This document shows, one piece after another, positions 6,454-12,587 of a stretch of DNA of 12,587 nucleotides. Every line of letters begins with the position of its first letter. Within the stretch, counting starts at the first letter, position 1. This DNA is from JAQGMJ01 sp036271855. Lineage in GTDB: Bacteria > Pseudomonadota > Gammaproteobacteria > Burkholderiales > JAEUOS01. Location: positions 1-12,587 of the forward strand of contig DATAZV010000039.1 of the NCBI GenBank assembly GCA_036271855.1, read 5' to 3'. The translations under genes and the position numbers were made by a program. Under the pieces are notes generated by a model. The model made no database searches, was not told where the DNA came from, and saw only the letters and a program-made list of their open reading frames with translations.

Positions 6454-7329
6454 ATGGAAGAATCCCCCTTCAAGCGTTTCGTCGCCGATTTTTGCGCCAG
6501 CCGCATCGCGCTGGCGGGCGCGGTCGCGCTGCTGGTGGTGCTGTTCATCGCGCTGTTCGCGCCATGGATTTCGCCGCAGAACCCATACGACCTGTCGCAG
6601 CTCGACGTGCTGGACGCGCGCCTGGCACCGGGCGAAAAAATGGGCAACGGCAGAACCGCGCTGCTCGGCACCGACGACCAGGGCCGCGACATGCTCTCCG
6701 CGATCTTCTACGGCCTGCGCATTTCGCTGCTGGTCGGCGTCTCGGCCACCGTGATTGCGCTTTTCATCGGCACCGTGGTGGGCATGCTCGCCGCCTACGC
6801 CGGTGGGCGCACCGACGGCGTGTTGATGCGCATCGCCGACATCCAGTTATCTTTTCCGCCGATTCTCATCGCCCTGGTGCTGCTGGCCCTGTTGGGCCAG
6901 GGCACCGGCAAGATCATCGTCGCGCTGATCACCGTGCAATGGGCCTACTATGCACGCACGGTGCGCGGCGCGGCGATGGTGGAGCGGCGCCGCGAGTACA
7001 TCGAGGCGGCACAGGTGCTGGCGCTGCCCACTTCGCGCATCATCTTTCGCCACCTGCTGCCCAACTGCCTGCCGCCGCTGATCATCATCGCGGCGGTGCA
7101 GGTGGCTTCGGCCATCACGCTGGAGGCCACCCTCTCCTTTCTCGGCCTGGGGCTGCCGATCACCGAGCCCTCGCTGGGTTTGTTGATCGCCAACGGCTTC
7201 AACTACATGCTCTCGGGCAAGTACTGGATCAGCCTGTTCCCCGGCTTCGCCCTGCTGATCAGCGTGGTCGCCATCAACCTGGTGGCCGACCAGTTGCGCG
7301 ACGTGCTCAATCCGAGGCTGCAGCGATGA
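6454..7329 (+). CDS. dppC: Peptide-type ABC transporter permease (DppC/OppC family)
   Basis: This is the second inner-membrane pore subunit, expected to pair with the DppB-like protein. The 291-residue product has the DppC pattern. A cytoplasmic N-terminus (SPFKRFVADFCASRIALAG) leads into a first helix, then a periplasmic loop with LGTDDQGRDMLSAIFYGLRISL, which is typical of DppC. A core membrane domain includes ADIQLSFPPILIALVLLALLG. The EAA loop REYIEAAQVLALPTSRIIFRHLLPN starts at about residue 181, and ATLSFLGLGLP follows, with a C-terminal DQLRDVLNPRL. I chose the ATG at 6454. A TTG at 6427 would overlap the upstream small gene by 13 bases and add nine residues unlike the family. There is no clear Shine-Dalgarno, so translation may be coupled to the gene before. 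Its stop overlaps the next start as ATGA. Confidence 0.93.
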   Translation: MEESPFKRFVADFCASRIALAGAVALLVVLFIALFAPWISPQNPYDLSQLDVLDARLAPGEKMGNGRTALLGTDDQGRDMLSAIFYGLRISLLVGVSATVIALFIGTVVGMLAAYAGGRTDGVLMRIADIQLSFPPILIALVLLALLGQGTGKIIVALITVQWAYYARTVRGAAMVERRREYIEAAQVLALPTSRIIFRHLLPNCLPPLIIIAAVQVASAITLEATLSFLGLGLPITEPSLGLLIANGFNYMLSGKYWISLFPGFALLISVVAINLVADQLRDVLNPRLQR

Positions 7330-8318
7330 GCGAACACAGCGGCGCGCCCGCCCTGCAGGTGGAAAATCTTTCGACGCATTTCTGTACCCGCCAGGGCGTG
7401 ATCAAGGCGGTGAACGACGTATCGTTTTCCATCGGGCGCGGGCAGATCATGGGCCTGGTGGGCGAATCCGGTTCCGGCAAGTCGATGACCGGCTATTCGA
7501 TCATGGGCCTGATCGATGCGCCGGGCCGCGTGGTCGGCGGGCGCATCCTGGTGAACGGCATCGACCTCGCCGGCTTGTCGGCCGAGCAGATGCGCCGGAT
7601 GCGCGGCAACCGCGTGGCGATGATTTTCCAGGACCCGATGATGACGCTCAACCCGGTGCTGCGCGTCGATACGCAGATGACCGAGGCGATCCTGGCGCAT
7701 GAGAAGGTCAGCCACGCCGAGGCCCTGAAGCGTGCGCGCGAGGCGCTGGCCATCGTCGGCATCCCCTCGCCCGACGAGCGTCTGCAAAGTTACCCGCACC
7801 AGTTTTCCGGCGGCATGCGCCAGCGGGTGGCGATCGCGATTGCGCTGCTGAATCATCCCGACCTGATCATTGCGGATGAGCCGACGACGGCGCTGGACGT
7901 GACCATCCAGGGGCAGATCCTGGCCGAGATGCAGCGCCTGTGCCGCGACACCGGCACCGCGCTGATCTGGATCACCCACGACCTGTCGGTGATCGCCGGT
8001 CTCGCCGACACGGTGAGCGTGATGTACGCCGGGCGCATTGTCGAATCCGGCAGCGTCGACGATGTGCTGGACTACGCCAAGCATCCGTATACGCGCGGGC
8101 TGATCGACTCGGTGCCTTCGCGCAATCCGCGCGGGCAGCGGTTACGGCAGATCCCCGGCAATACTCCTTCGATGCTGCACCTGCCTTCGGGCTGCCATTT
8201 CCGCGAGCGCTGCCCGCGCGCCGACGCCGCCTGCCTGGAAGACCCGCAATTGACAGATGAAGCACATGCCGTACGCTGCTTTCATCCGCACACCGAGCCG
8301 GTGGAGGCGCCCGCATGA
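7326..8318 (+). CDS. dppD: Peptide-type ABC transporter ATP-binding protein (DppD/OppD family)
   Basis: This cytoplasmic ATPase would drive uptake as a heterodimer with the DppF-like subunit. The 330-residue product has Walker A GESGSGKS at residues 46-53, a Q-loop in MIFQDPMMTLNPV, and the signature FSGGMRQRVAIA at about 160-171. Walker B IIADEPTTALD carries the catalytic Glu at 185, and the H-loop is ITHDLSV. All residues needed for ATP hydrolysis are present. The C-terminal oligopeptide-transporter extension is also present, with HPYTRGLIDSVPS and a Cys-containing CHFRERCPRADAAC motif that in related subunits binds a 4Fe-4S cluster. It overlaps the genes on both sides by 4 bases (ATGA at 7326 and 8315), which indicates translational coupling. 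The frame stays open far upstream over dppC, but that part is a shadow. Confidence 0.95.
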   Translation: MSEHSGAPALQVENLSTHFCTRQGVIKAVNDVSFSIGRGQIMGLVGESGSGKSMTGYSIMGLIDAPGRVVGGRILVNGIDLAGLSAEQMRRMRGNRVAMIFQDPMMTLNPVLRVDTQMTEAILAHEKVSHAEALKRAREALAIVGIPSPDERLQSYPHQFSGGMRQRVAIAIALLNHPDLIIADEPTTALDVTIQGQILAEMQRLCRDTGTALIWITHDLSVIAGLADTVSVMYAGRIVESGSVDDVLDYAKHPYTRGLIDSVPSRNPRGQRLRQIPGNTPSMLHLPSGCHFRERCPRADAACLEDPQLTDEAHAVRCFHPHTEPVEAPA

Positions 8319-9325
8319 GCGAGGCAGCGCAAATGAGCCCGATGCTCGAACTCAAGAACGTGTCCAAGCGCTTCGTCAAGCGCCTGGATACCGCCGCGCG
8401 CATCGGCAACTGGTTCGGCGCCGGCCTGAAGGAAGAAGTAGTGCGCGCCGTTGACGGCGTCAGCTTAAGCATCGCCGACGGCGAAGTGGTCGGGCTGGTG
8501 GGCGAATCGGGCTGCGGCAAGTCCACCCTGGGGCGCATGGCGGTGGGCCTGCATGCGCTGGACGCCGGCACGCGCCGCTGGCGCGGCAATGACCTCGGCG
8601 CCCTCTCGGGGCGAGAAGCGCGCGCGGCGCAACTGAAAATCCAGATGATTTTCCAGGACCCCTACGCCTCGCTCAACCCGCGCATGCGCGTACAGGACAT
8701 CGTCGGCGAAGCGCCGGTAGTGCATGGCCTGATCCAGCGCGGCGAGCAGCGGGAGTACGTCGAGAAGCTGCTGGCCCAGGTGGGCCTGGATGCTTCGCTG
8801 GCGCGGCGCTACCCGCACCAGTTCTCCGGCGGACAGCGCGCGCGCATCGGCATCGCCCGGGCCCTCGCCGTCAAGCCGGAGTTCATGGTGTGCGACGAGG
8901 CGGTGGCGGCGCTCGACGTTTCGATCCAGGCGCAGGTGCTTAACCTGTTCATCGATTTGCGCGAACAACTGGGCCTGACTTACCTGTTCATCAGCCACGA
9001 CCTGGGCGTAGTGCGCCACTTGAGCGACCGCGTGCTGATCATGTACCTCGGGCGCATTGTCGAAAGCGCGCCTACCGATGCGATCTACGCCAGCCCGAAT
9101 CATCCCTACACCCAGGCGCTGCTGGCGGAGGTGCCCAGCCTGGAAAAACGCAAGCGTACCTACATTCCGATCAAGGGCGAGATTCCTTCGCCGCTCAACC
9201 CACCTTCCGGATGCCACTTCCACCCGCGCTGCCCGCATGCCTTCGGGCGGTGTAAAGTAGAAGATCCCAAGCTCAAGGAAATCGCGCCCGGCCGGATGAG
9301 CGCGTGCCATTTGAACGATCAGTAG
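8315..9325 (+). CDS. dppF: Peptide-type ABC transporter ATP-binding protein (DppF/OppF family) with altered Walker B region
   Basis: This is the second ATPase of the importer, 336 residues long. Walker A GESGCGKS is at 63-70, a Q-loop is in MIFQDPYASLNPR, the signature FSGGQRARIGIARAL starts at about 170, and the H-loop is ISHDLGVV. The C-terminal extension has HPYTQALLAEVPS and CHFHPRCPHAFGRC. Walker B reads FMVCDEAVAALD with Asp194 and catalytic Glu195 intact. The residues after it depart from the DEPVSALD found in nearly all DppF proteins: Pro is replaced by Ala at 196 and Ser by Ala at 198. Hydrolysis should remain possible, but the effect on the D-loop is unknown. An insertion between the first strand and Walker A (AARIGNWFGAGLKEEV) is common in DppF-type subunits. 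An in-frame ATG at 8333 is an alternative start; the ATGA overlap at 8315 favours the one given. Confidence 0.94.
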   Translation: MSEAAQMSPMLELKNVSKRFVKRLDTAARIGNWFGAGLKEEVVRAVDGVSLSIADGEVVGLVGESGCGKSTLGRMAVGLHALDAGTRRWRGNDLGALSGREARAAQLKIQMIFQDPYASLNPRMRVQDIVGEAPVVHGLIQRGEQREYVEKLLAQVGLDASLARRYPHQFSGGQRARIGIARALAVKPEFMVCDEAVAALDVSIQAQVLNLFIDLREQLGLTYLFISHDLGVVRHLSDRVLIMYLGRIVESAPTDAIYASPNHPYTQALLAEVPSLEKRKRTYIPIKGEIPSPLNPPSGCHFHPRCPHAFGRCKVEDPKLKEIAPGRMSACHLNDQ

Positions 9326-9352
9326 CCCCGTCTTCCGCAACAGGTGAAAAAA

Positions 9353-10540
9353 ATGAAAGCCGAACACCTCCCCGCCCCCAAGTCCGAGAGTCTGGAAATA
9401 ATCCAGAAGCTCATTTCCTTCGACACCACCAGCCGCGACTCCAACCTCGGGTTGATCGAATGGGTGCGCGACTGGTTGAAGCCCTACGGCATCGAGTCCA
9501 CCCTGGTGTACGACGCGGAGAAGCGCAAGGCCAACCTGTTCGCCACCATCCACGGCAAAAGCGGCAACGCGCCGCGCCCCGGCATCGTGCTCTCCGGCCA
9601 TACCGATGTGGTGCCGGTCGACGGCCAGGCCTGGGACACCGATCCTTTCAAGGCGACGATCAAGGACGGGCGCCTGTACGCCCGCGGCTCCTGCGACATG
9701 AAGGGCTACCTCGGCGTGGCCCTGGCGATGACGCCGCGCTTTCTCGAAGCCAACCTGAAAGCGCCGATCCATTTCGCGCTGTCGTATGACGAGGAAGTCG
9801 GCTGCATCGGCGTGCGGGGGCTGATCGAGCTGCTGTCCAAGCAGGGTTTCAAGGCGGCCGGCGTGATCGTCGGCGAACCCACTTCGATGAACGTGGTGGT
9901 GGCGCACAAGGGCAAGCGTTCTTTCCGCTGCACGGTGCACGGCAAGGAAGCGCATTCCTCGCTGACTCCGCAAGGGGTGAATGCGATCGAGTACGCCGCG
10001 CGCCTGATCACCTACATCCGCAGCATGGCCGACCGCATGCAAGATTCGGAAGTGCGCGACAACGGCTTCGACGTGCCCTTCACCACCATGCAGACCGGCA
10101 CCATCAAGGGCGGCACCGCGACCAACATCGTGCCCAAGGAATGCGCCTTCGACTGGGAGTTCCGCTACCTGCCGGGTGCCAACCCGGATGCGATCGAGAA
10201 GGAGGTGCGCGACTACGCCGCCTCCATGCTGCCGGAGATGCGCAAGGTGGCTGCGGAAACCGGCATCGACTTCAAGCTGCACTCGGCCATTCCCGGCTCC
10301 AACGCGCTGGAGATGGACGAGCTGACGCAACTGGCGCTGGCCTTGTCGCGCAAGCCCGGCGTGAGCAAAGTGGCCTACGCCACCGAAGCCGGGCTGTTCG
10401 AGCAGGCCGGGCTGCCCTCGATCATCTGCGGCCCGGGCTCGATCGAGCAGGCGCACAAGCCCAACGAGTATTGCGATTTGGAGCAGATCGCCCTGTGCGA
10501 GACCTTCATGGAGCGGTTGCTGGAGCGGGTTTGCGTCTAG
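9353..10540 (+). CDS. argE: M20-family metallohydrolase, acetylornithine deacetylase-like
   Basis: The best match is acetylornithine deacetylase (N-acetylornithine + water to ornithine + acetate, arginine synthesis), a cytoplasmic dinuclear zinc enzyme. The 395-residue length fits. M20 metal and catalytic residues are all visible: His83 and Asp85 in SGHTDVVP, bridging Asp115 in CDMKG, general base Glu147 and ligand Glu148 in DEEVGCIG, Glu175 in GEPTS, and His368 in AHKPNE. The dimerisation domain lies between, with HGKEAHSSLTPQGVNAIEYAARLI and GGTATNIVP. The ATG at 9353 has a good AGGTGA (9342-9347) 5 bases upstream; a GTG at 9344 would lie within that ribosome site. It starts 27 bp after dppF and looks like the last gene of the transporter cluster. 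Other M20 enzymes (succinyl-diaminopimelate desuccinylase, N-acyl amino acid or peptide hydrolases) are less likely, but the transporter context keeps them open. Confidence 0.88.
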   Translation: MKAEHLPAPKSESLEIIQKLISFDTTSRDSNLGLIEWVRDWLKPYGIESTLVYDAEKRKANLFATIHGKSGNAPRPGIVLSGHTDVVPVDGQAWDTDPFKATIKDGRLYARGSCDMKGYLGVALAMTPRFLEANLKAPIHFALSYDEEVGCIGVRGLIELLSKQGFKAAGVIVGEPTSMNVVVAHKGKRSFRCTVHGKEAHSSLTPQGVNAIEYAARLITYIRSMADRMQDSEVRDNGFDVPFTTMQTGTIKGGTATNIVPKECAFDWEFRYLPGANPDAIEKEVRDYAASMLPEMRKVAAETGIDFKLHSAIPGSNALEMDELTQLALALSRKPGVSKVAYATEAGLFEQAGLPSIICGPGSIEQAHKPNEYCDLEQIALCETFMERLLERVCV

Positions 10541-10550
10541 ATGCGTCTAG
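10532..10550. repeat. 9-bp direct repeat duplicating the argE stop context
   Basis: TGCGTCTAG occurs at 10532-10540, where it ends in the argE stop codon, and again at 10542-10550, one base later. A third partial copy, TGCG, follows at 10552-10555. The second TAG is in a different frame, so it is not a backup stop. It is probably a small slippage duplication. Confidence 0.5.
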
Positions 10551-10569
10551 GTGCGCGTAAAGCCCGGCC

Positions 10570-11370
10570 CTAGGGCTGCTTGAGCGTAAAGACGACGCGG
10601 ATCTCCGCGTCAAAGGGCTGTCCCTTGAGCTGAGGCGGGATCTGCACAAAAGGCTTGGCCTTTTGCGCTGTCTTTTTCGCCTGCTCGTCGAGCATGTCGT
10701 GGCCGGTCGAAGACACCAGGTCGATGCCGGCAATGCGTCCGTCGGCGCCAATATGCACCTTGATCTGCGCCGTGCCTTCCCAACCCTGGGACATCGCCTC
10801 GTTGGGATAGAGCTTGTACTTCTGCGCCGCTTGCGCCAACTGCAACTCGTAGCTCTGAATCAGCGCCTTCATTTCGCCGCTGGCCGCGGGCGCAGTAGCT
10901 GCTGAAGGGGCAGCAGCAGGCGCCTTGGCGGCATCGGCCTTGGCGTCGCTTTTGCTGTCCGGGGGCGCAGGCGAGGCGGGGGCGGGCGTGGCCGGCGCAG
11001 GGGTAGGCGGTTGCGGAGTCGCCGGGGCGACCGGCGCCGCTTTGCGCTCGACCGGCGGGGTCTTGGGCACGATGGTCGGCGCTGTCGGCGGCAATACGGG
11101 CTTGGGCAGCGGCACCGGTTCGGGCGGTTTGGGCGGCTCCGGCTTCGGCGGCTCGGGCATCACCACCTCCGGCTTGGGCGGCTCCGCGGCCGGCCGTGGC
11201 GTGGGCGGCGTTTGGGTACGAATGGTCGCCTTGAACTCCTGCACCATCGGCGCCGCCGGTTCCACTCCGTGCACGCGCCACATAAGCATGGCGTGCAGCA
11301 GCAGGGACGCGGCTATGCATCCCCACAGGAGGCGTTCGTTGACGGGCGGTTGGTAGGCAAACGTGGTCAT
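10570..11370 (-). CDS. TonB-family energy transducer protein
   Basis: TonB proteins carry proton-motive energy from the ExbB-ExbD complex in the inner membrane to outer-membrane receptors for siderophores, vitamin B12 and similar solutes. The 266-residue product has the full TonB plan. A short cytoplasmic start precedes one membrane helix (about residues 14-32). That helix contains SLLLH, so Ser22 and His26 match the SxxxH motif that couples TonB to ExbB/ExbD. A long Pro/Lys/Glu- then Pro/Ala-rich periplasmic spacer follows (about 50-165), and then a C-terminal domain (about 175-266) with YPNEAMSQGWEGTAQIKVHI, LVSSTGHDMLDEQA and a final beta strand. I chose the ATG at 11370; a TTG at 11403 would add 11 residues. 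There is no Shine-Dalgarno. No exbB or exbD is in the window. It converges with argE (29 bp apart) and diverges from cysB. A TolA-like role is less likely. Confidence 0.9.
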   Translation of the reverse strand: MTTFAYQPPVNERLLWGCIAASLLLHAMLMWRVHGVEPAAPMVQEFKATIRTQTPPTPRPAAEPPKPEVVMPEPPKPEPPKPPEPVPLPKPVLPPTAPTIVPKTPPVERKAAPVAPATPQPPTPAPATPAPASPAPPDSKSDAKADAAKAPAAAPSAATAPAASGEMKALIQSYELQLAQAAQKYKLYPNEAMSQGWEGTAQIKVHIGADGRIAGIDLVSSTGHDMLDEQAKKTAQKAKPFVQIPPQLKGQPFDAEIRVVFTLKQP

Positions 11371-11380
11371 GAAGCAAAAA

Positions 11381-11386
11381 ACTATA
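11381..11386 (-). promoter_or_regulatory. Candidate -10 element for the TonB-family gene
   Basis: The complement of 11381-11386 reads TATAGT, one mismatch from the sigma70 -10 consensus. A start about 7 bases downstream would fall near 11374, leaving a leader of only about 4 nt before the ATG at 11370. That would explain the missing ribosome-binding site. No good -35 is visible at the right spacing, so this is weak. Confidence 0.3.
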
Positions 11387-11402
11387 GCACGCGGCTTGTG
11401 CA

Positions 11403-11420
11403 AAGCCGGCAGGCCGGCTT
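11403..11420. repeat. GC-rich inverted repeat in the tonB/cysB divergent gap
   Basis: AAGCCGGC (11403-11410) and GCCGGCTT (11413-11420) are perfect reverse complements separated by AG. As RNA the loop would open to about 6 bases. It lies between two divergent promoters, so it could be an operator or a short leader hairpin. It overlaps the proposed cysB -35 (11419-11424). Confidence 0.4.
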
Positions 11421-11453
11421 GCCTTTAAATAACACATTCATATAAAATATATG
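11419..11453 (+). promoter_or_regulatory. AT-rich cysB promoter region with inverted repeat
   Basis: A sigma70-like promoter can be read as TTGCCT (11419-11424), a 16-bp spacer and TATAAA (11441-11446); TAAAAT at 11443-11448 with an 18-bp spacer is an alternative. A perfect inverted repeat, CATATA-AAA-TATATG (11439-11453), covers the -10. It sits in an AT-rich island (about 11424-11480) in otherwise GC-rich DNA. Autoregulation by CysB is known in enterics, so a regulator site here is plausible but unproven. Confidence 0.5.
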
Positions 11454-11480
11454 TTCTAAACAACAATTAGTTATATAGAT

Positions 11481-12410
11481 ATGAACTTCCAGCAATTGCG
11501 CTATGTGCGCGAAACCGTGCGCCAGGGGCTCAATCTGACGGCGGCGGCGGAAGCCCTGCACACCTCGCAGCCGGGCGTCTCGCGCCAGATTCGCGACCTC
11601 GAAGAGGAGCTCGGGGTGCAGATTTTCGTCCGCTTCGGCAAGCGCATCACCGCGCTCACCGAGCCCGGGCGCGCGGTGGTGAAGGTGGTCGAGCGCCTGC
11701 TGGTGGAGGCCGAAAACCTGAAAAGCACGGCCACCGAGTTCGCCGACCAGAAAAGCGGCAGCCTGACCATTGCCACCACCCACACCCAGGCGCGCTATTC
11801 GCTGCCCAAGGCGGTGGGCGAATTCAAGCGCAAGTACCCCAAGGTGAAGCTGACCATCCAGCAGGGCAGCCCGCCGCAACTGGCGCAAATGGTGGTGGAC
11901 GGCGAGGCCGATCTCGCAATCGCCACCGAAACCATCGACCATCACTCCGACCTGATCGCCCTGCCCTGCTACCGCTGGCACCATGTGGTGGTGGTGCCGC
12001 CCAAGCACCCGCTGCTCAGCCTGGAAAAGCTCACGCTCAAGGCGCTGGCCGACTTTCCGATCATCACGTATGACTCCGCCTTCGCCGGCCGTTCCTCGAT
12101 CAACCAGGCCTTCGCCGCCAAGGGGCTGACGCCGGACATCATTCTTTCGGCGATCGACTCCGACGTCATCAAGACCTATGTCGACCTGGGTCTGGGCGTG
12201 GGCATCCTCGCCGGCATCGCCTTCGACGAGCATCGCGACAAGCATTTGCGCGGCATCGATGCCGGCCACCTGTTCCCGGAGAAGACCACCCACCTGGCGG
12301 TGCGCGAAGGAGCGTATCTGCGCGGCTTCGTTTATGATTTCATCCACATGTACGCGCCTGACCTCGGGCGCGAGAAAGTGGACGCGGCGCTCAAGCGCGG
12401 CGCCGACTGA
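11481..12410 (+). CDS. cysB: LysR-family transcriptional regulator CysB
   Basis: CysB is the DNA-binding activator of sulfate/thiosulfate uptake and cysteine synthesis genes. In enterics it responds to N-acetylserine (inducer) and is opposed by sulfide or thiosulfate. The 309-residue protein begins with the LysR winged helix-turn-helix (residues about 1-60: MNFQQLRYVRETV, LTAAAEALHTSQPGVSRQIRDLEEELGVQIF). A linker helix and the effector domain follow. The sequence TTHTQARY has Thr100, Thr102 and Gln103 at the same numbers as the ligand-contacting residues of the E. coli protein. QQGSPPQLAQMV, LPCYRWHH, GRSSINQAF, DSDVIKTYVDLGLGVGI and YDFIHMYAP also match CysB rather than general LysR proteins. 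It lacks about 15 C-terminal residues relative to enteric CysB. The homologue Cbl is a close alternative. The ATG at 11481 has no clear ribosome site. Confidence 0.93.
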   Translation: MNFQQLRYVRETVRQGLNLTAAAEALHTSQPGVSRQIRDLEEELGVQIFVRFGKRITALTEPGRAVVKVVERLLVEAENLKSTATEFADQKSGSLTIATTHTQARYSLPKAVGEFKRKYPKVKLTIQQGSPPQLAQMVVDGEADLAIATETIDHHSDLIALPCYRWHHVVVVPPKHPLLSLEKLTLKALADFPIITYDSAFAGRSSINQAFAAKGLTPDIILSAIDSDVIKTYVDLGLGVGILAGIAFDEHRDKHLRGIDAGHLFPEKTTHLAVREGAYLRGFVYDFIHMYAPDLGREKVDAALKRGAD

Positions 12411-12437
12411 AACGAAGGGCAACACGGAAGGACGGCG

Positions 12438-12587
12438 ATGGGTTTCGAGCCGGACAGTGAAGACAAAAAGGGCCGGGAGTTTTTCCAGTCCGAGGTATGG
12501 AAAGAAAAACGGGTCAAGGCGCCGCGCCCTGAGCTGGGCGCCTGGCGCGAACCGGCACGCGACCTCAAGGTTTACAAGCACACCGAC
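12438..12587 (+). CDS. Unrecognised protein, N-terminal 50 residues (cut by window edge)
   Basis: An open frame of 50 codons runs from the ATG at 12438 to the last base. The start is supported by GGAAGG (12426-12431), about 6 bases upstream. The visible part is highly charged and hydrophilic (MGFEPDSEDKKGREFF, EVWKEKRVKAP, ARDLKVYKHTD), with no signal peptide or membrane segment, so a cytoplasmic protein is likely. I cannot assign a family from this fragment. It follows cysB by 27 bp on the same strand and is probably co-transcribed with it. Confidence 0.55.
   Translation, partial: MGFEPDSEDKKGREFFQSEVWKEKRVKAPRPELGAWREPARDLKVYKHTD

Noticed and set aside
6384..7325. Upstream extension of the DppD frame, which stays open across dppC and could suggest a fusion protein.
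   Set aside because: The extension is Arg/Ala-rich shadow sequence over dppC. DppD begins in typical fashion at the ATGA overlap at 7326.
8465..10456. A 663-codon open frame on the minus strand opposite dppF and argE.
   Set aside because: Both + strand genes have complete catalytic motifs. The antisense product is biased toward His, Arg, Ala and Gln and shows no domain, so it is a GC shadow.
11382..12581. A 399-codon minus-strand frame opposite cysB.
   Set aside because: CysB on the + strand is unambiguous. The minus-strand product has no family features and would cross the AT-rich promoter island.
1..12587. A search by eye for CRISPR arrays, tRNA/rRNA genes, toxin-antitoxin pairs, defence genes, phage genes and insertion sequences.
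   Set aside because: I saw no regularly spaced repeats, cloverleaf-like sequence or relevant protein motifs. The window looks like ordinary core and metabolic chromosome.

Overview
The window is GC-rich (roughly two thirds G+C by eye) and densely packed with ordinary proteobacterial chromosomal genes. The TonB-type protein, CysB, type I pyrophosphatase and ETF-ubiquinone oxidoreductase together suggest a Gram-negative proteobacterium, most likely a betaproteobacterium. That assignment is inference from gene types and base composition, not from a marker gene. I see no tRNA, rRNA, CRISPR array, insertion sequence, transposase, integrase or phage gene. No stretch longer than 300 bases lacks a gene.

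Layout. 1-1080 (+) is the C-terminal part of ETF-ubiquinone oxidoreductase, entering from the left edge. 1120-2664 (+) is a MscS-type mechanosensitive channel with a C-terminal cyclic-nucleotide-binding domain. 2757-3305 (-) is inorganic pyrophosphatase, convergent with the channel gene and divergent from 3475-4929 (+), an NAD(P)-dependent aldehyde dehydrogenase. A 130-bp gap with two strong inverted repeats (4933-4962 and 4973-5006) leads into a tightly spaced cluster on the + strand: dppB-like permease (5060-6040), a small unknown membrane protein (6050-6439), dppC-like permease (6454-7329), dppD-like ATPase (7326-8318), dppF-like ATPase (8315-9325) and an ArgE-like M20 deacetylase (9353-10540). 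The last block is a TonB-family protein (10570-11370, -), transcribed divergently from a cysB-type LysR regulator (11481-12410, +) across an AT-rich promoter island. An unrecognised gene starts at 12438 and runs off the right edge.

How the genes fit together. The Dpp/Opp cluster encodes two permeases and two ATPases, all the membrane and energy parts of a peptide-type ABC importer. It has no substrate-binding protein here, so that component must be supplied from elsewhere. The metallo-hydrolase directly downstream could act on imported N-acyl amino acids or peptides, or may simply be the arginine-pathway enzyme. The other genes (ETF-QO, PPase, ALDH, CysB) are housekeeping or metabolic and need not be functionally linked.

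I found no convincing undescribed multi-gene system. The items most worth a second look are the unknown membrane protein between dppB and dppC, the paired hairpins upstream of the transporter operon, the altered Walker B region of the DppF-like ATPase, and the CNB-fused MscS channel.
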